64,000 nucleotides of DNA from SABY01 sp964523795 (GCA_964523795.1 CAZGAO010000014.1:1-64000); one strand, 5' to 3'; positions 1 through 9,393 are shown, counted from the first letter of the stretch. The notes: a model not told the origin generated them from the letters alone. Numbers and translations: made by a program.

Positions 1-85
1 GCGAGCAAAGGCTCCTAAACTATCTGGAAATCAAGCACAGGTCAGGAGGTCTGAGTATTTTAACGAAAAAAATCAGGCACTATGA
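1..85 (+). CDS. 3' end of a HigB/RelE-like toxin gene (partial at window edge)
   Basis: The frame that starts at base 2 is open to a TGA at 83-85 and encodes about 27 residues ending in EYFNEKNQAL. A basic tail with an EYFNEK-like end is typical of Gp49/HigB-type RelE toxins of Bacteroidota. The stop overlaps the ATG of the next gene (ATGA), the usual coupling of toxin and antitoxin in a hig-type operon. Only the C-terminus is present, so the family assignment rests mainly on the tail and on the antitoxin-like neighbour. Whether the toxin is intact cannot be seen. Confidence 0.45.
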   Translation, partial: RAKAPKLSGNQAQVRRSEYFNEKNQAL

Positions 86-396
86 AAACATTCACTTTTG
101 ATGAAGTTAAAGACAAATATCTTGGGAAAAGAGGAACTGAAAAAAGAGAAAACTATGAAAATGAGCTTAGACTTGATTTGATTGGACAGGCAATAAAACA
201 GGCCAGAAAGGAACGTAATCTTACTCAAGGACAACTCGGTTAACTGGTCGGTGTTCAAAAAGCTCAAATTTCCAAAATTGAAAACAATCTCACCGATGCA
301 CGATTTGAAACAATTATTAAAGTATTCAAGGCATTGAACGCCAAAATCAGCTTCAATGTCGAGTTGCTGAATCAATCCATGAATTTGGCACAATAG
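82..396 (+). pseudogene. XRE-family (HigA-like) antitoxin gene interrupted by a nonsense codon
   Basis: From ATG 82 the frame reads MKTFTFDEVKDKYLGKRGTE and continues to a helix-turn-helix (QARKERNLTQGQLG, then LVGVQKAQISKIENN), ending at TAG 394-396; the intact product would be 104 aa. Codon 54, TAA at 241-243, interrupts it inside the HTH, between G and LVGV. Homologues usually carry Glu here, so a single G-to-T change (GAA to TAA) explains it. The frame is otherwise undisturbed and well conserved, so the lesion is recent or a sequencing error. A 53-residue product would lack the recognition helix and could not bind its operator as HigA does. Upstream lies the toxin tail with an ATGA overlap. 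Confidence 0.75.
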
Positions 397-436
397 ATGA
401 ATAAAACCTCACGGCCATATTTACAAACAATAATTT

Positions 437-3400
437 TTAAAAAGTCCTTTCAAAATTCTCCCGTAATCTCCCCTCCAAATCCTTGTTGTATTTCCCGCTA
501 ATGCGAATCATCTCCTGCATCAAATAGGCCTGCAACTGTGCTTCATTGTTCATGGTGTTTCGGTTTGGAGATTTTCCCTGCAGGTAATAATCCAGGTTTT
601 CGCTTGCCGATCTATAAATATCCTCAACCAGTAAATCCGCCTTTTTAGTTGCGTCAATTTGGTAATATGCCCGGGCAAAATCTGCCGAAAAATAATCGTA
701 CGGAATTTTGCGATCAGGAAAAATGCTTTGCGCCAGATCAATCAAAATCTCCGCTTTTTCGTTCTCACCTACCCTAATTAATTTGTTAACCACCTCGGCA
801 AACATTTGCCTGAACCGGAAAGCCGCAACCATTTGCTTTGTGGTGTGATCGATAAATACCTCCGGGTCGAAAATATTTCCCCAGGCAAAGTTATGGCTAA
901 GAAGCTCGAACTGATGAAGGGCAAAGGTTTTTCGGTCATGTAGAGTATTCGAGTTTTTGTACGGGAGCAAACGAAATACCATGCCCTCGCGGTGCAAATA
1001 ATCCGCCAGGCCAATTTCGCTAAACAGCGAGGGGTAAATGGTATAAACCGGGCGTTTCCAGTTGTTGTTGGCCAGGATATCCAAAAGCAAAAGCTCATCG
1101 CGAGTCAGGTAGTTTTTGCTGATGGAGAAATTTATTTTTGAAGGAACATCGTTTAGATCCATTGCTAAATAATCGCTTTGTGCCAAAAAATTCCCGGCAT
1201 CCACGGCGAGTGAGAATTTTTTGCCCGGGATAAAATTCAGCACCTCCCCATCGTTGGTTTGCACCTGGGTGCGTTGATCGGGATTTTTGATAAACTGCAC
1301 CAGGTCTTTCACATCTATCGAGCTGTCGATGCGGGGCATTACCGGAAAGTATTGATTGGTTTTCATCAGCAATTCCTCATCGGCAAACGAAATCGGAATA
1401 CTTCCACAGCCCGGATAATTATAGTTTAACTGATTGCTGTACCAGCCCATAGGCAAAAAGGTGGCCAGTACCTGACGTACATCGGGCCGGTAGTTTTCGA
1501 CCTGCTGCAAATACCAAATCGGGTAGGTGTCGTTGTCGGCGGTGGTAAAAAGTATGGCGTTTGGGGCGCAGGAACTGAGCATGTTTTTCCCAAAATCGCG
1601 GGCGGCATACCTGCCCGACCGGTTGTGGTCGTCCCAATTTTCGCTTATCAACAATCCGGGAACAATTACAAGCAAGAGAGCTGGCGAAATCCAGGTCAAG
1701 AACTTATTTTTTACATATTTCAACCAAACCAGCATCATTGCCGCCGCGCCCAGACCTATCCAAATTGCAAAAACCATAAACGAGCCTACATGCACATAAT
1801 CGCGCTCGCGGGGAGTAATGGGCACTTCGTTGAGATAAATTACAATGGCCGGGCCAGTAAAGAAAAACAAGGCAAAGGCTACCCAAAAATTTTGCTTGTC
1901 GTGTTTTAAATGAAATAGCAAACCAATAATTCCAACAAGCAGGGGAATAAGGAAATATCTGTTTCGGGTTTTATCATTTTTGAGATCATCGGAAATTTGG
2001 TCTTGATTTCCCAAACGCCAGTTGTCGAGGAGGGGAATGCCCGAAATCCAGTTTCCTGAAAACTTATCCCCATAACCCTGGCTATCGTTTTGTCTTCCGG
2101 CGAAATTCCACATAAAATAACGCAGGTACATATATCCCACCTGATACTTGACGAAGAACCGGAAATTGTCGGCAAAGGTAGGAACAACCAGGGTTTTCGT
2201 GTTTCCATCGGCTCCGGGAACATTCACGCTTCGGCCTTTTATATCCACCCATTGGCGGTAGGCCTCGGCGTGACGCGCCTCCAAACTGGCCATGCGCGGA
2301 AACAAACTCAGGGTTTTATCATCGTATTCATAAGCTGGATTTAATTCGTCTTTAAAATACTTTTGGTTATAAAGTTTATAGGTAAATCGCTTGCTGGAAG
2401 CTGTAATTGGTGAGTTGTAATTGTTGCCGTAAATCAGAGGTCTTTGCGGGTATTGCTCCCGGTTTAAATAATCCACCAGGGCAAACACATTTTCCACATT
2501 GTTAATGTCAACAAAGGGATTATCGGCCGAGCGAATTACCAAAACAGCAAAAGAAGAATATCCGATCAGCCAAAACGAAAACAGCAACAGCCCAAAGCGC
2601 AAAAGGTATTTTTTAGTTTTAGTTGCAAAACGAATCGATAAAACAATTCCGGCAATCAGCAAAAAAATAAAGGCCAAAGCCCCCGAATAAACCGGCAGTT
2701 TAAAACTATTAACGAAAGCCAGATCAACATATGCCGCTGATTTTACCACACCCGGGATGATTCCGTAAATAAAAACCACAATCATAACTGCAGATAAGCC
2801 AACAGCAACCAGCATTTTTTTAGTTGTATGCTTGTAATGCTTAAAATAAACTACCAAAGCCATCGCTGGCAAGGCCAGTAAATTCAAGAGGTGTATTCCC
2901 ACCGATAATCCCAACAAAAAGAAAATCAATACCAGCCATCGGTTTTCGCTCCAGCCTTTAGGTTCTTGCTCGTATTTTATAATACACCAAAACACCAGTG
3001 CCGAAAACAGCGATGACAGGGCATAAACCTCCGCCTCGACCGCCGAAAACCAAAAGCTGTCGGTAAAGGCATAAGCTAAGGAACCGGTTAACGCGGCCAC
3101 CATGGCAATAAAATGCTTTGTTTGCGCGGATGTTTCCGAATTAATTTTCGCAAACAATTTTATCGAAAACCAATAAATAATATGGAAGAGTAACATCACC
3201 GTAAGTGCGCTCGCAAATGCAGAAAGGGCATTAATCGCCAACGCAACATGTTGTGTATTTCCTCCGGCAAACAAGCCAAACAGCCTGCCCAACAACATGT
3301 AAACCGGAGCGCCGGGGGCATGACCAACTTCCAGTTTATAGGCGCAGGCGATAAACTCGCTGCAATCCCAAAAACTGGCCGAAGGCTCGATGGTGAGTAA

Positions 3401-3466
3401 ATAAACTGTGAGAGAAATGATAAATGTTGCCCCGCCGAGGAGCCGTCGCTGGATTTGTATATTCAT
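437..3466 (-). CDS. DUF2723 family polytopic membrane protein (GT-C-like glycosyltransferase fold)
   Basis: This is a 1009-aa protein. Residues 1-650 hold about a dozen hydrophobic segments, and a mostly soluble C-terminal domain follows (about 650-1009). The N-terminus carries the family signature EPSASFWDCSEFIACAYKLE followed by VGHAPGAP, in the first periplasmic loop where GT-C enzymes place acidic catalytic residues. DUF2723 proteins are widespread in Bacteroidota and are related to protein O-mannosyltransferases, so a role in transferring sugar from a lipid carrier at the inner membrane is likely; acceptor and donor cannot be read from sequence. The ATG at 3466 gives MNIQIQRRLLGG and the first membrane helix directly after it. 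It is transcribed alone, divergent from the propeller genes. Length is normal for the family. Confidence 0.85.
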   Translation of the reverse strand: MNIQIQRRLLGGATFIISLTVYLLTIEPSASFWDCSEFIACAYKLEVGHAPGAPVYMLLGRLFGLFAGGNTQHVALAINALSAFASALTVMLLFHIIYWFSIKLFAKINSETSAQTKHFIAMVAALTGSLAYAFTDSFWFSAVEAEVYALSSLFSALVFWCIIKYEQEPKGWSENRWLVLIFFLLGLSVGIHLLNLLALPAMALVVYFKHYKHTTKKMLVAVGLSAVMIVVFIYGIIPGVVKSAAYVDLAFVNSFKLPVYSGALAFIFLLIAGIVLSIRFATKTKKYLLRFGLLLFSFWLIGYSSFAVLVIRSADNPFVDINNVENVFALVDYLNREQYPQRPLIYGNNYNSPITASSKRFTYKLYNQKYFKDELNPAYEYDDKTLSLFPRMASLEARHAEAYRQWVDIKGRSVNVPGADGNTKTLVVPTFADNFRFFVKYQVGYMYLRYFMWNFAGRQNDSQGYGDKFSGNWISGIPLLDNWRLGNQDQISDDLKNDKTRNRYFLIPLLVGIIGLLFHLKHDKQNFWVAFALFFFTGPAIVIYLNEVPITPRERDYVHVGSFMVFAIWIGLGAAAMMLVWLKYVKNKFLTWISPALLLVIVPGLLISENWDDHNRSGRYAARDFGKNMLSSCAPNAILFTTADNDTYPIWYLQQVENYRPDVRQVLATFLPMGWYSNQLNYNYPGCGSIPISFADEELLMKTNQYFPVMPRIDSSIDVKDLVQFIKNPDQRTQVQTNDGEVLNFIPGKKFSLAVDAGNFLAQSDYLAMDLNDVPSKINFSISKNYLTRDELLLLDILANNNWKRPVYTIYPSLFSEIGLADYLHREGMVFRLLPYKNSNTLHDRKTFALHQFELLSHNFAWGNIFDPEVFIDHTTKQMVAAFRFRQMFAEVVNKLIRVGENEKAEILIDLAQSIFPDRKIPYDYFSADFARAYYQIDATKKADLLVEDIYRSASENLDYYLQGKSPNRNTMNNEAQLQAYLMQEMIRISGKYNKDLEGRLRENFERTF

Positions 3467-3678
3467 GCTGTGCTAAATTTAAAATATATTCCTTGTACAC
3501 GCCTGGCCAGAAAGGTTCATTAATTTGGGAAATGACTGGGCTTGTTTTTATTTGCTAAAAAACCCACAAGCCAACTTTCTTATTTTGACTAAAACTAAAT
3601 TCCAGGTAAAAAGATGATTGTTAAGCCGATTTCGTTTATTATTGGACTTTGAAATATTAATAAAGAAAATATCAATCG

Positions 3679-4896
3679 ATGATGAAGAATTTCACACTCA
3701 CACTTGTAGCGCTGCTTTTTACTTTTGTTTTGACGGCTCAGGAAGCCTGGCAATGGCGCGGCCCCGAGCGCAATGGCATTTATCCCGAAACCGGACTTTT
3801 AAAATCCTGGCCCGCCGATGGCCCCGAATTGCTCTGGCATTTTGATGATCTTGGCGATGGCTATAGCTCCGTTGCCCTTACCGATGATGCCATTTATACC
3901 TCGGGTGCCGATGGCGACGAAGGTTTTGTTTACGCCCTCGACCACAGCGGAAATTTGCTTTGGAAATCCTCCTACGGCAAGGAATGGACCGAAAGCTACG
4001 AAGGCTCTCGTACCACACCGCTTTTTTACGATAATAAATTGTACATGATAAGCGGCATGGGAAAAATTCTCAGTATGAACCCAAAAGATGGTTCCGTGAT
4101 TTGGGAAGTGGATTTGATCGAAAAATACGGAGCCCGAAACATAAAGTGGGGGATGACCGAAAACCTGGCCTTTCTCGACAATAAAATATTTTGCACTCCG
4201 GGCGGCGAAGAACACAATGTGATTGCTCTCGACAAGGACAGCGGCGAAATGATTTGGACCAGCAAGGGCAAGGGCGAACTAAGTGCTTATTGCTCGCCTA
4301 ATGTTATCAAGCACCAAGGCCGCGATATTTTGCTTACCCAAACCGCTGAATCTATTCTGGCCTTGGATGCCGAGAGTGGGAAATTATTGTGGTCGCATCC
4401 CCAGCCCAACCAGTGGTCGGTACACGCCAATACGCCCTACTACGCCGATGGCAGGGTATATTGCGTAAGTGGCTATGGTCAGGGCGGCGTGGCTTTGCAG
4501 CTTTCCGATGACGGAAATAGCGTAGAGGAGCTTTGGCGCGAAACCAATATCGATGGCCGCATGGGTAGTTTTGTGGTGATGGATGGCTTCGTGTACGGGC
4601 CTGCCGATCAGGGTTTAAAATGGTATGGCCTGGACTGGGAAACCGGTGAAACGGTTTATGGCGAAAACATGATAAAAAAAGGAAACATCACCGCTGCCGA
4701 TGGTATGCTTTACCTCTATGGCGAAGATGGTAAGATAATGCTCGCCGAGCCTGACAAAGGTAAAATTGTCGAGAAAAGTGTGTTCAGAGTTCCCCATGGC
4801 AGCAATCAACATTGGGCCTTCCCGGTATTTGCCGGCAAAAAAATGTACATCCGCCATGGCAATTCGCTCATGGTGTATAATGTAGCTTCCGATTAA
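3679..4896 (+). CDS. Secreted PQQ-like beta-propeller repeat protein
   Basis: The 405-aa product has a cleavable signal peptide (about 1-20, ending LTAQ before EAWQWRGPERNG). The rest is a pyrrolo-quinoline-quinone-like propeller with repeated blades of the form A-L-D-x-x-x-G-x-x-x-W: YALDHSGNLLW, SMNPKDGSVIW, ALDKDSGEMIW, ALDAESGKLLW and GLDWETGETVY. The opening WRGP(E)RNG motif is common in this family of BamB-like secreted proteins. No PQQ-dehydrogenase catalytic Asp or disulfide signature is evident, so a structural or binding role is more likely than oxidation. ATG 3682, one codon later, is an equal alternative start. First of three consecutive propeller genes on the plus strand. Confidence 0.8.
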   Translation: MMKNFTLTLVALLFTFVLTAQEAWQWRGPERNGIYPETGLLKSWPADGPELLWHFDDLGDGYSSVALTDDAIYTSGADGDEGFVYALDHSGNLLWKSSYGKEWTESYEGSRTTPLFYDNKLYMISGMGKILSMNPKDGSVIWEVDLIEKYGARNIKWGMTENLAFLDNKIFCTPGGEEHNVIALDKDSGEMIWTSKGKGELSAYCSPNVIKHQGRDILLTQTAESILALDAESGKLLWSHPQPNQWSVHANTPYYADGRVYCVSGYGQGGVALQLSDDGNSVEELWRETNIDGRMGSFVVMDGFVYGPADQGLKWYGLDWETGETVYGENMIKKGNITAADGMLYLYGEDGKIMLAEPDKGKIVEKSVFRVPHGSNQHWAFPVFAGKKMYIRHGNSLMVYNVASD

Positions 4897-4943
4897 AACG
4901 CAATTCGGACTACCACGCTGCCTCCTCGTTGATCGTTAACATC

Positions 4944-6374
4944 ATGCTCAAAGCAAAAACTGATAAAATACTTTTGTTGTTCATCTCAGCAGTGGCCATC
5001 GCGGCTCTGGGCTATTGGTTGGCTTACAATCCGACGGATGATTTTACGGCCAGATTTCCCGGCCTCGACAATCGGCCTGCCAAAGATCAGGGCGATAATG
5101 AGCTGGTAAACATCGGCGAAGATTTTAATTTTTACAATGATTTCGATTCCGAACTCGTCGGCACCTGGCCACGCTTTCGTGGTGCCGATTTCGATAATAT
5201 TAATAAAGAGCAAATTCCGCTTATTGATGGCTGGGCTAACGAAAAGCCCAAAATACTTTGGGAAACCGACCTGGGCGAAGGACATGCTGCCCCGGTAATA
5301 GTTCAGGGGCGCGTTTATATTTTGGATTACGATGAAGCGAAAAAAGCCGATGTCCTGCGTTGCTTTGCTCTTCCCACGGGCGAGCCTCTTTGGGATCGGA
5401 GCTACCGGGTTCACATCAAGCGTAATCATGGCATGTCGCGCACCGTGCCTGCCGTCAACCAAAAATATGTGCTCACCCTCGGGCCACGTGGTCACGTAAT
5501 GTGCTGCGACCGGATAAGTGGTGATTTGATATGGGCTATGGATCTGGTAAAAGATTACGGTGCCGAAATCCCGTTTTGGTACACCGGGCAGTGCCCGCTC
5601 ATCGATGATAATGTAGCCGTGCTTGCACCCGGAGGCAAGATCCTGCTTATGGGCGTGGATTGTGCTACCGGAGAAATCCTTTGGCAAAGTCCAAATCCCG
5701 GCGGCTGGCAAATGTCGCATTCGAGCATTATGCCGCTACGCCTGGCCGGGAAAAATATGTATGTGTATGCCGCCGTTGGCGGTATCTGTGGGATTTCTGC
5801 CGAGGCTGATGATTTGGGCGAGGTGCTGTGGACAAGTACGGCTTTTGCGCCTTCGGTGCTGGCACCCTCGCCCATCGCCCTACCCGAAAACAAATTGTTT
5901 ATCACCGCAGGCTATGGCGCAGGCGCGGCCATGTTTCAAATTAGCAAAGCGGGCGATGGCTTTTCCATCGACCTTTTGTACCAGTACAAACCCAAGGACG
6001 GCCTGGCCAGCGAGCAGCAAACGCCGCTTGTTATCGATGATATGGTTTATGGTATTTTGCCCAAGGATGCCGGTAATTTGCGCAACCGTTTTGTGTGCTG
6101 TCATCCCGATGATTTGACGAAATTTGTGTGGTCGAGCAGCAAAACTGAACGCTTCGGACTTGGGCCTTACATTTATGCCGATGGCAAATGTTTTATTCTG
6201 GATGATGATGGTACGCTGAATATTGCACGGATAAGCAAAAATGGATTTCAGATTCTGGACAAGCGGCGTATCATCGAAGGCCACGATGCCTGGGCTCCCA
6301 TTGCTATTGCCGATGGCTACCTGCTGATGCGCGACTCCAAAAAAATGGTCTGCCTCGATATGCGAAAAAAATAA
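4944..6374 (+). CDS. Membrane-anchored PQQ-like beta-propeller protein
   Basis: The 476-aa product starts at ATG 4944 (MLKAKTDK); an upstream in-frame TTG at 4929 would only add five residues. One hydrophobic segment at about residues 9-25 (ILLLFISAVAIAALGYW) has no clear cleavage site and likely anchors the protein to the inner membrane with the propeller outside. Blade motifs include CFALPTGEPLWD, CCDRISGDLIWAMDLV and GVDCATGEILWQ, and WPRFRGADFDN matches the WRG start seen in the preceding gene. It lies 47 nt downstream of that gene and 7 nt upstream of the next, so the three are probably one operon. Substrate unknown; the two PQQ-like proteins may be a paralogous pair. Confidence 0.78.
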   Translation: MLKAKTDKILLLFISAVAIAALGYWLAYNPTDDFTARFPGLDNRPAKDQGDNELVNIGEDFNFYNDFDSELVGTWPRFRGADFDNINKEQIPLIDGWANEKPKILWETDLGEGHAAPVIVQGRVYILDYDEAKKADVLRCFALPTGEPLWDRSYRVHIKRNHGMSRTVPAVNQKYVLTLGPRGHVMCCDRISGDLIWAMDLVKDYGAEIPFWYTGQCPLIDDNVAVLAPGGKILLMGVDCATGEILWQSPNPGGWQMSHSSIMPLRLAGKNMYVYAAVGGICGISAEADDLGEVLWTSTAFAPSVLAPSPIALPENKLFITAGYGAGAAMFQISKAGDGFSIDLLYQYKPKDGLASEQQTPLVIDDMVYGILPKDAGNLRNRFVCCHPDDLTKFVWSSSKTERFGLGPYIYADGKCFILDDDGTLNIARISKNGFQILDKRRIIEGHDAWAPIAIADGYLLMRDSKKMVCLDMRKK

Positions 6375-6381
6375 AACTATA

Positions 6382-7344
6382 ATGAAACAAAAACAAGTCA
6401 TCCTTCTTACCGTGATTCTGCTTCTGGCTGCTATCGGCCTGATGGTCTGGGATTTTTATTATAAAGATCAATCAGGAGGAAATCCCTACGAATATCGAAT
6501 TGAGGAATTTAAAGCCGTTAATCCTGACGAGTTGTGTTACCGTAAAGCCGGGCAATTCCATCCTGAAATCAAAAACGCCAAAGCGATTGCCCTCGATAAG
6601 AATGATCGGATTTATATTGCCGGCGAAGATCAGGTGGCGATTTTTGATGCAGATAAAAATGCACTTGCGGCCTTTCCCATCCCCGGGCAGGCCTTGTGCA
6701 TAGCCATCGATGATGAGGATCGGATTTATCTTGGAAGCAAAAACAGAATACTGGTTTACGATACTTCCGGCATCCTATCGCACTCCTGGAATGCTTCGGG
6801 TAAAGAGGCCTGGCTAAGCAGTATTGCCCTGGATGGCGAATCGGTGTTTGTGGCTGATGCCGGAAAAAAGATCGTTTATCATTTTAATAAAAATGGAGAG
6901 CTGATAAACCGGATTGGCGAAAAAAATGCTGAAGGTGGCTTTCAGGGTTTTGTTATTCCCAGCCCGCACTTCGATGTGGCCATGGGTCGCGAAGGGCAGC
7001 TATGGGTGGTTAATCCGGGGAAACACGAGTTGCTGGCTTTCAACAAAGAGGGAGCCTTGTTTTCAAGTTGGGCAAATACGTCGATGCAGAACGAGGGCTT
7101 TAGCGGATGTTGCAATCCCGGAAATATTGCCTTGCTTAGCAATGGCTCGTTTGTTACCAGCGAAAAGGGCATCGAGCGGGTAAAAATCCACCTACCCAAT
7201 GGCGACTACCGCTGTATGGTAGCTGGTCCCGATAATTTCGAGCCTGGCACCGACCACCTCGACCTGGCCGTTAACTCCAATGATCGCATTTTTGTGCTGG
7301 ATGCGAAAAGCGGGATGGTGCATTTTTTTGATGCGATGGATTAA
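6382..7344 (+). CDS. Membrane-anchored NHL-type six-bladed beta-propeller protein
   Basis: The 320-aa product has an N-terminal signal anchor (VILLTVILLLAAIGLMVWDF, about 6-25). It then has NHL/6-bladed propeller repeats with the pattern A-L-D-x-x-D-R-I-Y: AIALDKNDRIYIAGEDQ, IAIDDEDRIYLGSKN, VAMGREGQLWVVNPG and LAVNSNDRIFVLDAKSG. NHL propellers are usually ligand- or protein-binding platforms. It begins 7 nt after the preceding propeller gene and completes the three-gene set. The paired cysteines in GFSGCCNPGN (about 235-240) could form a vicinal disulfide or bind a ligand; this is inference. A 285-nt spacer to the next gene follows. Confidence 0.75.
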   Translation: MKQKQVILLTVILLLAAIGLMVWDFYYKDQSGGNPYEYRIEEFKAVNPDELCYRKAGQFHPEIKNAKAIALDKNDRIYIAGEDQVAIFDADKNALAAFPIPGQALCIAIDDEDRIYLGSKNRILVYDTSGILSHSWNASGKEAWLSSIALDGESVFVADAGKKIVYHFNKNGELINRIGEKNAEGGFQGFVIPSPHFDVAMGREGQLWVVNPGKHELLAFNKEGALFSSWANTSMQNEGFSGCCNPGNIALLSNGSFVTSEKGIERVKIHLPNGDYRCMVAGPDNFEPGTDHLDLAVNSNDRIFVLDAKSGMVHFFDAMD

Positions 7345-7605
7345 AGAAAGATGAAAACTAAGGGCTTAGCCGTAAATCGAGATATTAAACAATTAACCTA
7401 CAATAATTTATTCCTACCTACATGAGCATTCAGGCAGGTGCTATGCGGAATTCACCGTTGGCGATTTAGTATTGTAGTAAAAAAGCTACCCTCAAATTTT
7501 CAATACCTCGTAACGGTTCCACAGGCAAAGGGGTCTATGCAATTCTAAATCTTTTAACCGGACAGTAGTGATATTTATTAACGATTTCGGCTCTGCCTTA
7601 CACCA

Positions 7606-7625
7606 GCATTTTAACCCGAAAATGC
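7606..7625 (-). terminator. Short hairpin just past the STAS gene stop
   Basis: GCATTTT (7606-7612) and AAAATGC (7619-7625) form a perfect 7-bp stem with a 6-nt loop, starting 5 nt after the minus-strand stop codon at 7630. There is no U-tract on the distal side, so this is at best a weak terminator or an mRNA 3'-end structure. The rest of the 7345-7629 spacer shows no gene that I can support. Confidence 0.3.
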
Positions 7626-7629
7626 GGCA

Positions 7630-7950
7630 TTACGAAAGGTTTAACTCGTCATCAAGCCCGGCAATTTTGAAGGTCTTTTTTATAAAGGGATTGGAGTTGA
7701 TAATGGAAAAGTGCTCCCTGCCCACTTTTTTAACATAAAGCACACACAGCCTGATAAAGGCGGAAGTAACAAAATCAACAGAGGCAAAATCAAAAATCAC
7801 CTTGAGCCTTATATCGCTTTGCGCGATGAAACGCACAGTGATTTGTTCTTCGATTTCGGGTTGAAGTGTTAAAGAGCGATCCGTGTTTAGGTTTCCGGCA
7901 AATTTGCAGCTTAGGGTATGATCATTTTGATTATAAATATATTCGGCCAT
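7630..7950 (-). CDS. STAS-domain (anti-sigma-antagonist-like) protein
   Basis: The 106-aa product is about the size of a single STAS domain. The central stretch VIFDFASVDFVTSAFIRLCV has the beta-strand, D-x-x-x-V-x-F-x-x-S/T, helix layout of SpoIIAA-like proteins; the Thr-Ser at the start of that helix corresponds to the phosphorylated Ser/Thr position. Known relatives bind anti-sigma kinases and switch partner by phosphorylation. It lies 12 nt downstream of the aldehyde dehydrogenase gene on the same strand and is probably cotranscribed. No anti-sigma kinase gene is nearby. Assignment is by pattern only; the overall sequence is divergent. Confidence 0.6.
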   Translation of the reverse strand: MAEYIYNQNDHTLSCKFAGNLNTDRSLTLQPEIEEQITVRFIAQSDIRLKVIFDFASVDFVTSAFIRLCVLYVKKVGREHFSIINSNPFIKKTFKIAGLDDELNLS

Positions 7951-7962
7951 AGTATAAATTTA

Positions 7963-9393
7963 TTAGTAGTTCTTGTTATAATCCGAAATAATTTGGTCGG
8001 TGCTTAAGGAGTCATCGAAAAATTTCATCTCATCAAAAGCGAACCATTTTTCATTTTTAGTACGTCTGCACACGCGCTGAATATTTATCAGATGATGCGC
8101 GCTTACGTTTTCGGTAGTAATGTTTTTACCACCACTGCCACAGCCAAGGGTGAGCGAGGTGTGAAGATTGTTATAAATGCCACCCACAGCACCCTGTGCC
8201 GAGGGGGTGTTTACCAGAACCCGCCCGGCATTCATCAGCTTGGAATAATCCAGTATTCGTTTTTCATCGTTGGCATATATGCAGGCCGTGTGGCCTATTC
8301 CGCCAAGGTAGTTCAGGTCGATGCAAAGCTTGATGGCCGAATGGTAATTGCTGGCCTTATAAAAAGCAAGGATGGGTGCAAGTATCTCTTGTGAGAGCGG
8401 AAAATCCTTTCCAATATTTTTTTGAGGAGCTATTAATATTTTAGTGCCCGCAGGTACAGATATCCCGGCCAGGGAAGCAATAAAGTCAACAGATTTCCCA
8501 ACGATATCGCCACTCATTGTCCCTTTTTCTTTATTAAAAACAACTTTTTCCAGTTTCTCGATTTGCTCATCGCTCAAATAATAACAACCTTGTTTTTCCA
8601 GTTCAGAAACCAGGGGCGCGGCAATAGCCTTTTCGCAAACAATGGCTTGTTCGCTGGCGCAAATAGTGCCGTTATCAAAAGTCTTCGAGCTGATGATACT
8701 CTCGACAGCAAAAGGGATATCAGCACTTTTATCGATAAACACGGGCACGTTTCCGGGGCCAACGCCCAAAGCGGGATTGCCCGAGCTATACGCAGCATGT
8801 ACCAGCCCGGTGCCGCCTGTGGCCAGAATGAGTGCCGTTTTGGGATGTACCATAAACTCGTGGGTGAGGTCCCGGTTTGTTTCGGGCAATATTTGGATGC
8901 AATCTTCGGGAGCACCTGCGGCAATGGCGGCTTCATAGCAAATTCTAACGGCTTCACCGCAGCAATTCGGAGCTTTTCGTGGTGGGGATATAATGATTGG
9001 ATTGCGCGATTTGAGCGTAATCAATATTTTAAACATTACTGTTGAGGTGGGATTGGTAACGGGTATAATTCCAAAAACAGGACCGATGGGTTGAGCGATC
9101 TCCACCATGCCAGTGTTGTGATCCACAGCAATGACCCCTGCCGTTTTTTCGTTTTTAATACTTTCGTAAACGAGGTAAGTACCCACCACATTTTTAATTA
9201 CCTTGTGCTGCCACACGCCAAGCCCGGTTTCTTCGGCAGCCATTTTTGCCAGTTTTATACGGCTGTTAAAACCGGCCTCAAAAACTTTTTTAACAATCGC
9301 ATCGGTTTGCTCCTGGTCGAATTGGCTAAACACAGCTCCCGAAATCACTGCGTTGCGTATAATTTCATCTGCAATTTCTTTGTAGTTTTTCAT
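7963..9393 (-). CDS. CoA-acylating aldehyde dehydrogenase (AdhE-N/EutE-like)
   Basis: The predicted enzyme has 476 aa from ATG 9393 (MKNYKEIADEIIRNAV). An upstream in-frame start at 9441 would add 16 residues of no obvious character. It interconverts an aldehyde plus CoA and NAD+ with acyl-CoA and NADH. The nucleotide-binding region contains IIPVTNPTSTVMFKILITLK, the glycine motif ILATGGTGLVHAAYSSGNPALG, and the nucleophile Cys245 in FDNGTICASEQ. These match the aldehyde-dehydrogenase half of bifunctional AdhE and the free-standing EutE/PduP group. No fused alcohol dehydrogenase, no encapsulation peptide and no microcompartment shell genes are present, so it probably acts in the cytoplasm in fermentation or aldehyde detoxification. 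Confidence 0.88.
   Translation of the reverse strand: MKNYKEIADEIIRNAVISGAVFSQFDQEQTDAIVKKVFEAGFNSRIKLAKMAAEETGLGVWQHKVIKNVVGTYLVYESIKNEKTAGVIAVDHNTGMVEIAQPIGPVFGIIPVTNPTSTVMFKILITLKSRNPIIISPPRKAPNCCGEAVRICYEAAIAAGAPEDCIQILPETNRDLTHEFMVHPKTALILATGGTGLVHAAYSSGNPALGVGPGNVPVFIDKSADIPFAVESIISSKTFDNGTICASEQAIVCEKAIAAPLVSELEKQGCYYLSDEQIEKLEKVVFNKEKGTMSGDIVGKSVDFIASLAGISVPAGTKILIAPQKNIGKDFPLSQEILAPILAFYKASNYHSAIKLCIDLNYLGGIGHTACIYANDEKRILDYSKLMNAGRVLVNTPSAQGAVGGIYNNLHTSLTLGCGSGGKNITTENVSAHHLINIQRVCRRTKNEKWFAFDEMKFFDDSLSTDQIISDYNKNY

Noticed and set aside
241..243. Stop-codon recoding as explanation of the antitoxin TAA
   Set aside because: Many genes in the window end in TAA and no other gene needs read-through, so a point mutation or read error is simpler.
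4986..5720. 244-codon frame antisense to the second propeller gene
   Set aside because: Shadow of the PQQ-like coding strand; no signal peptide or conserved motif.
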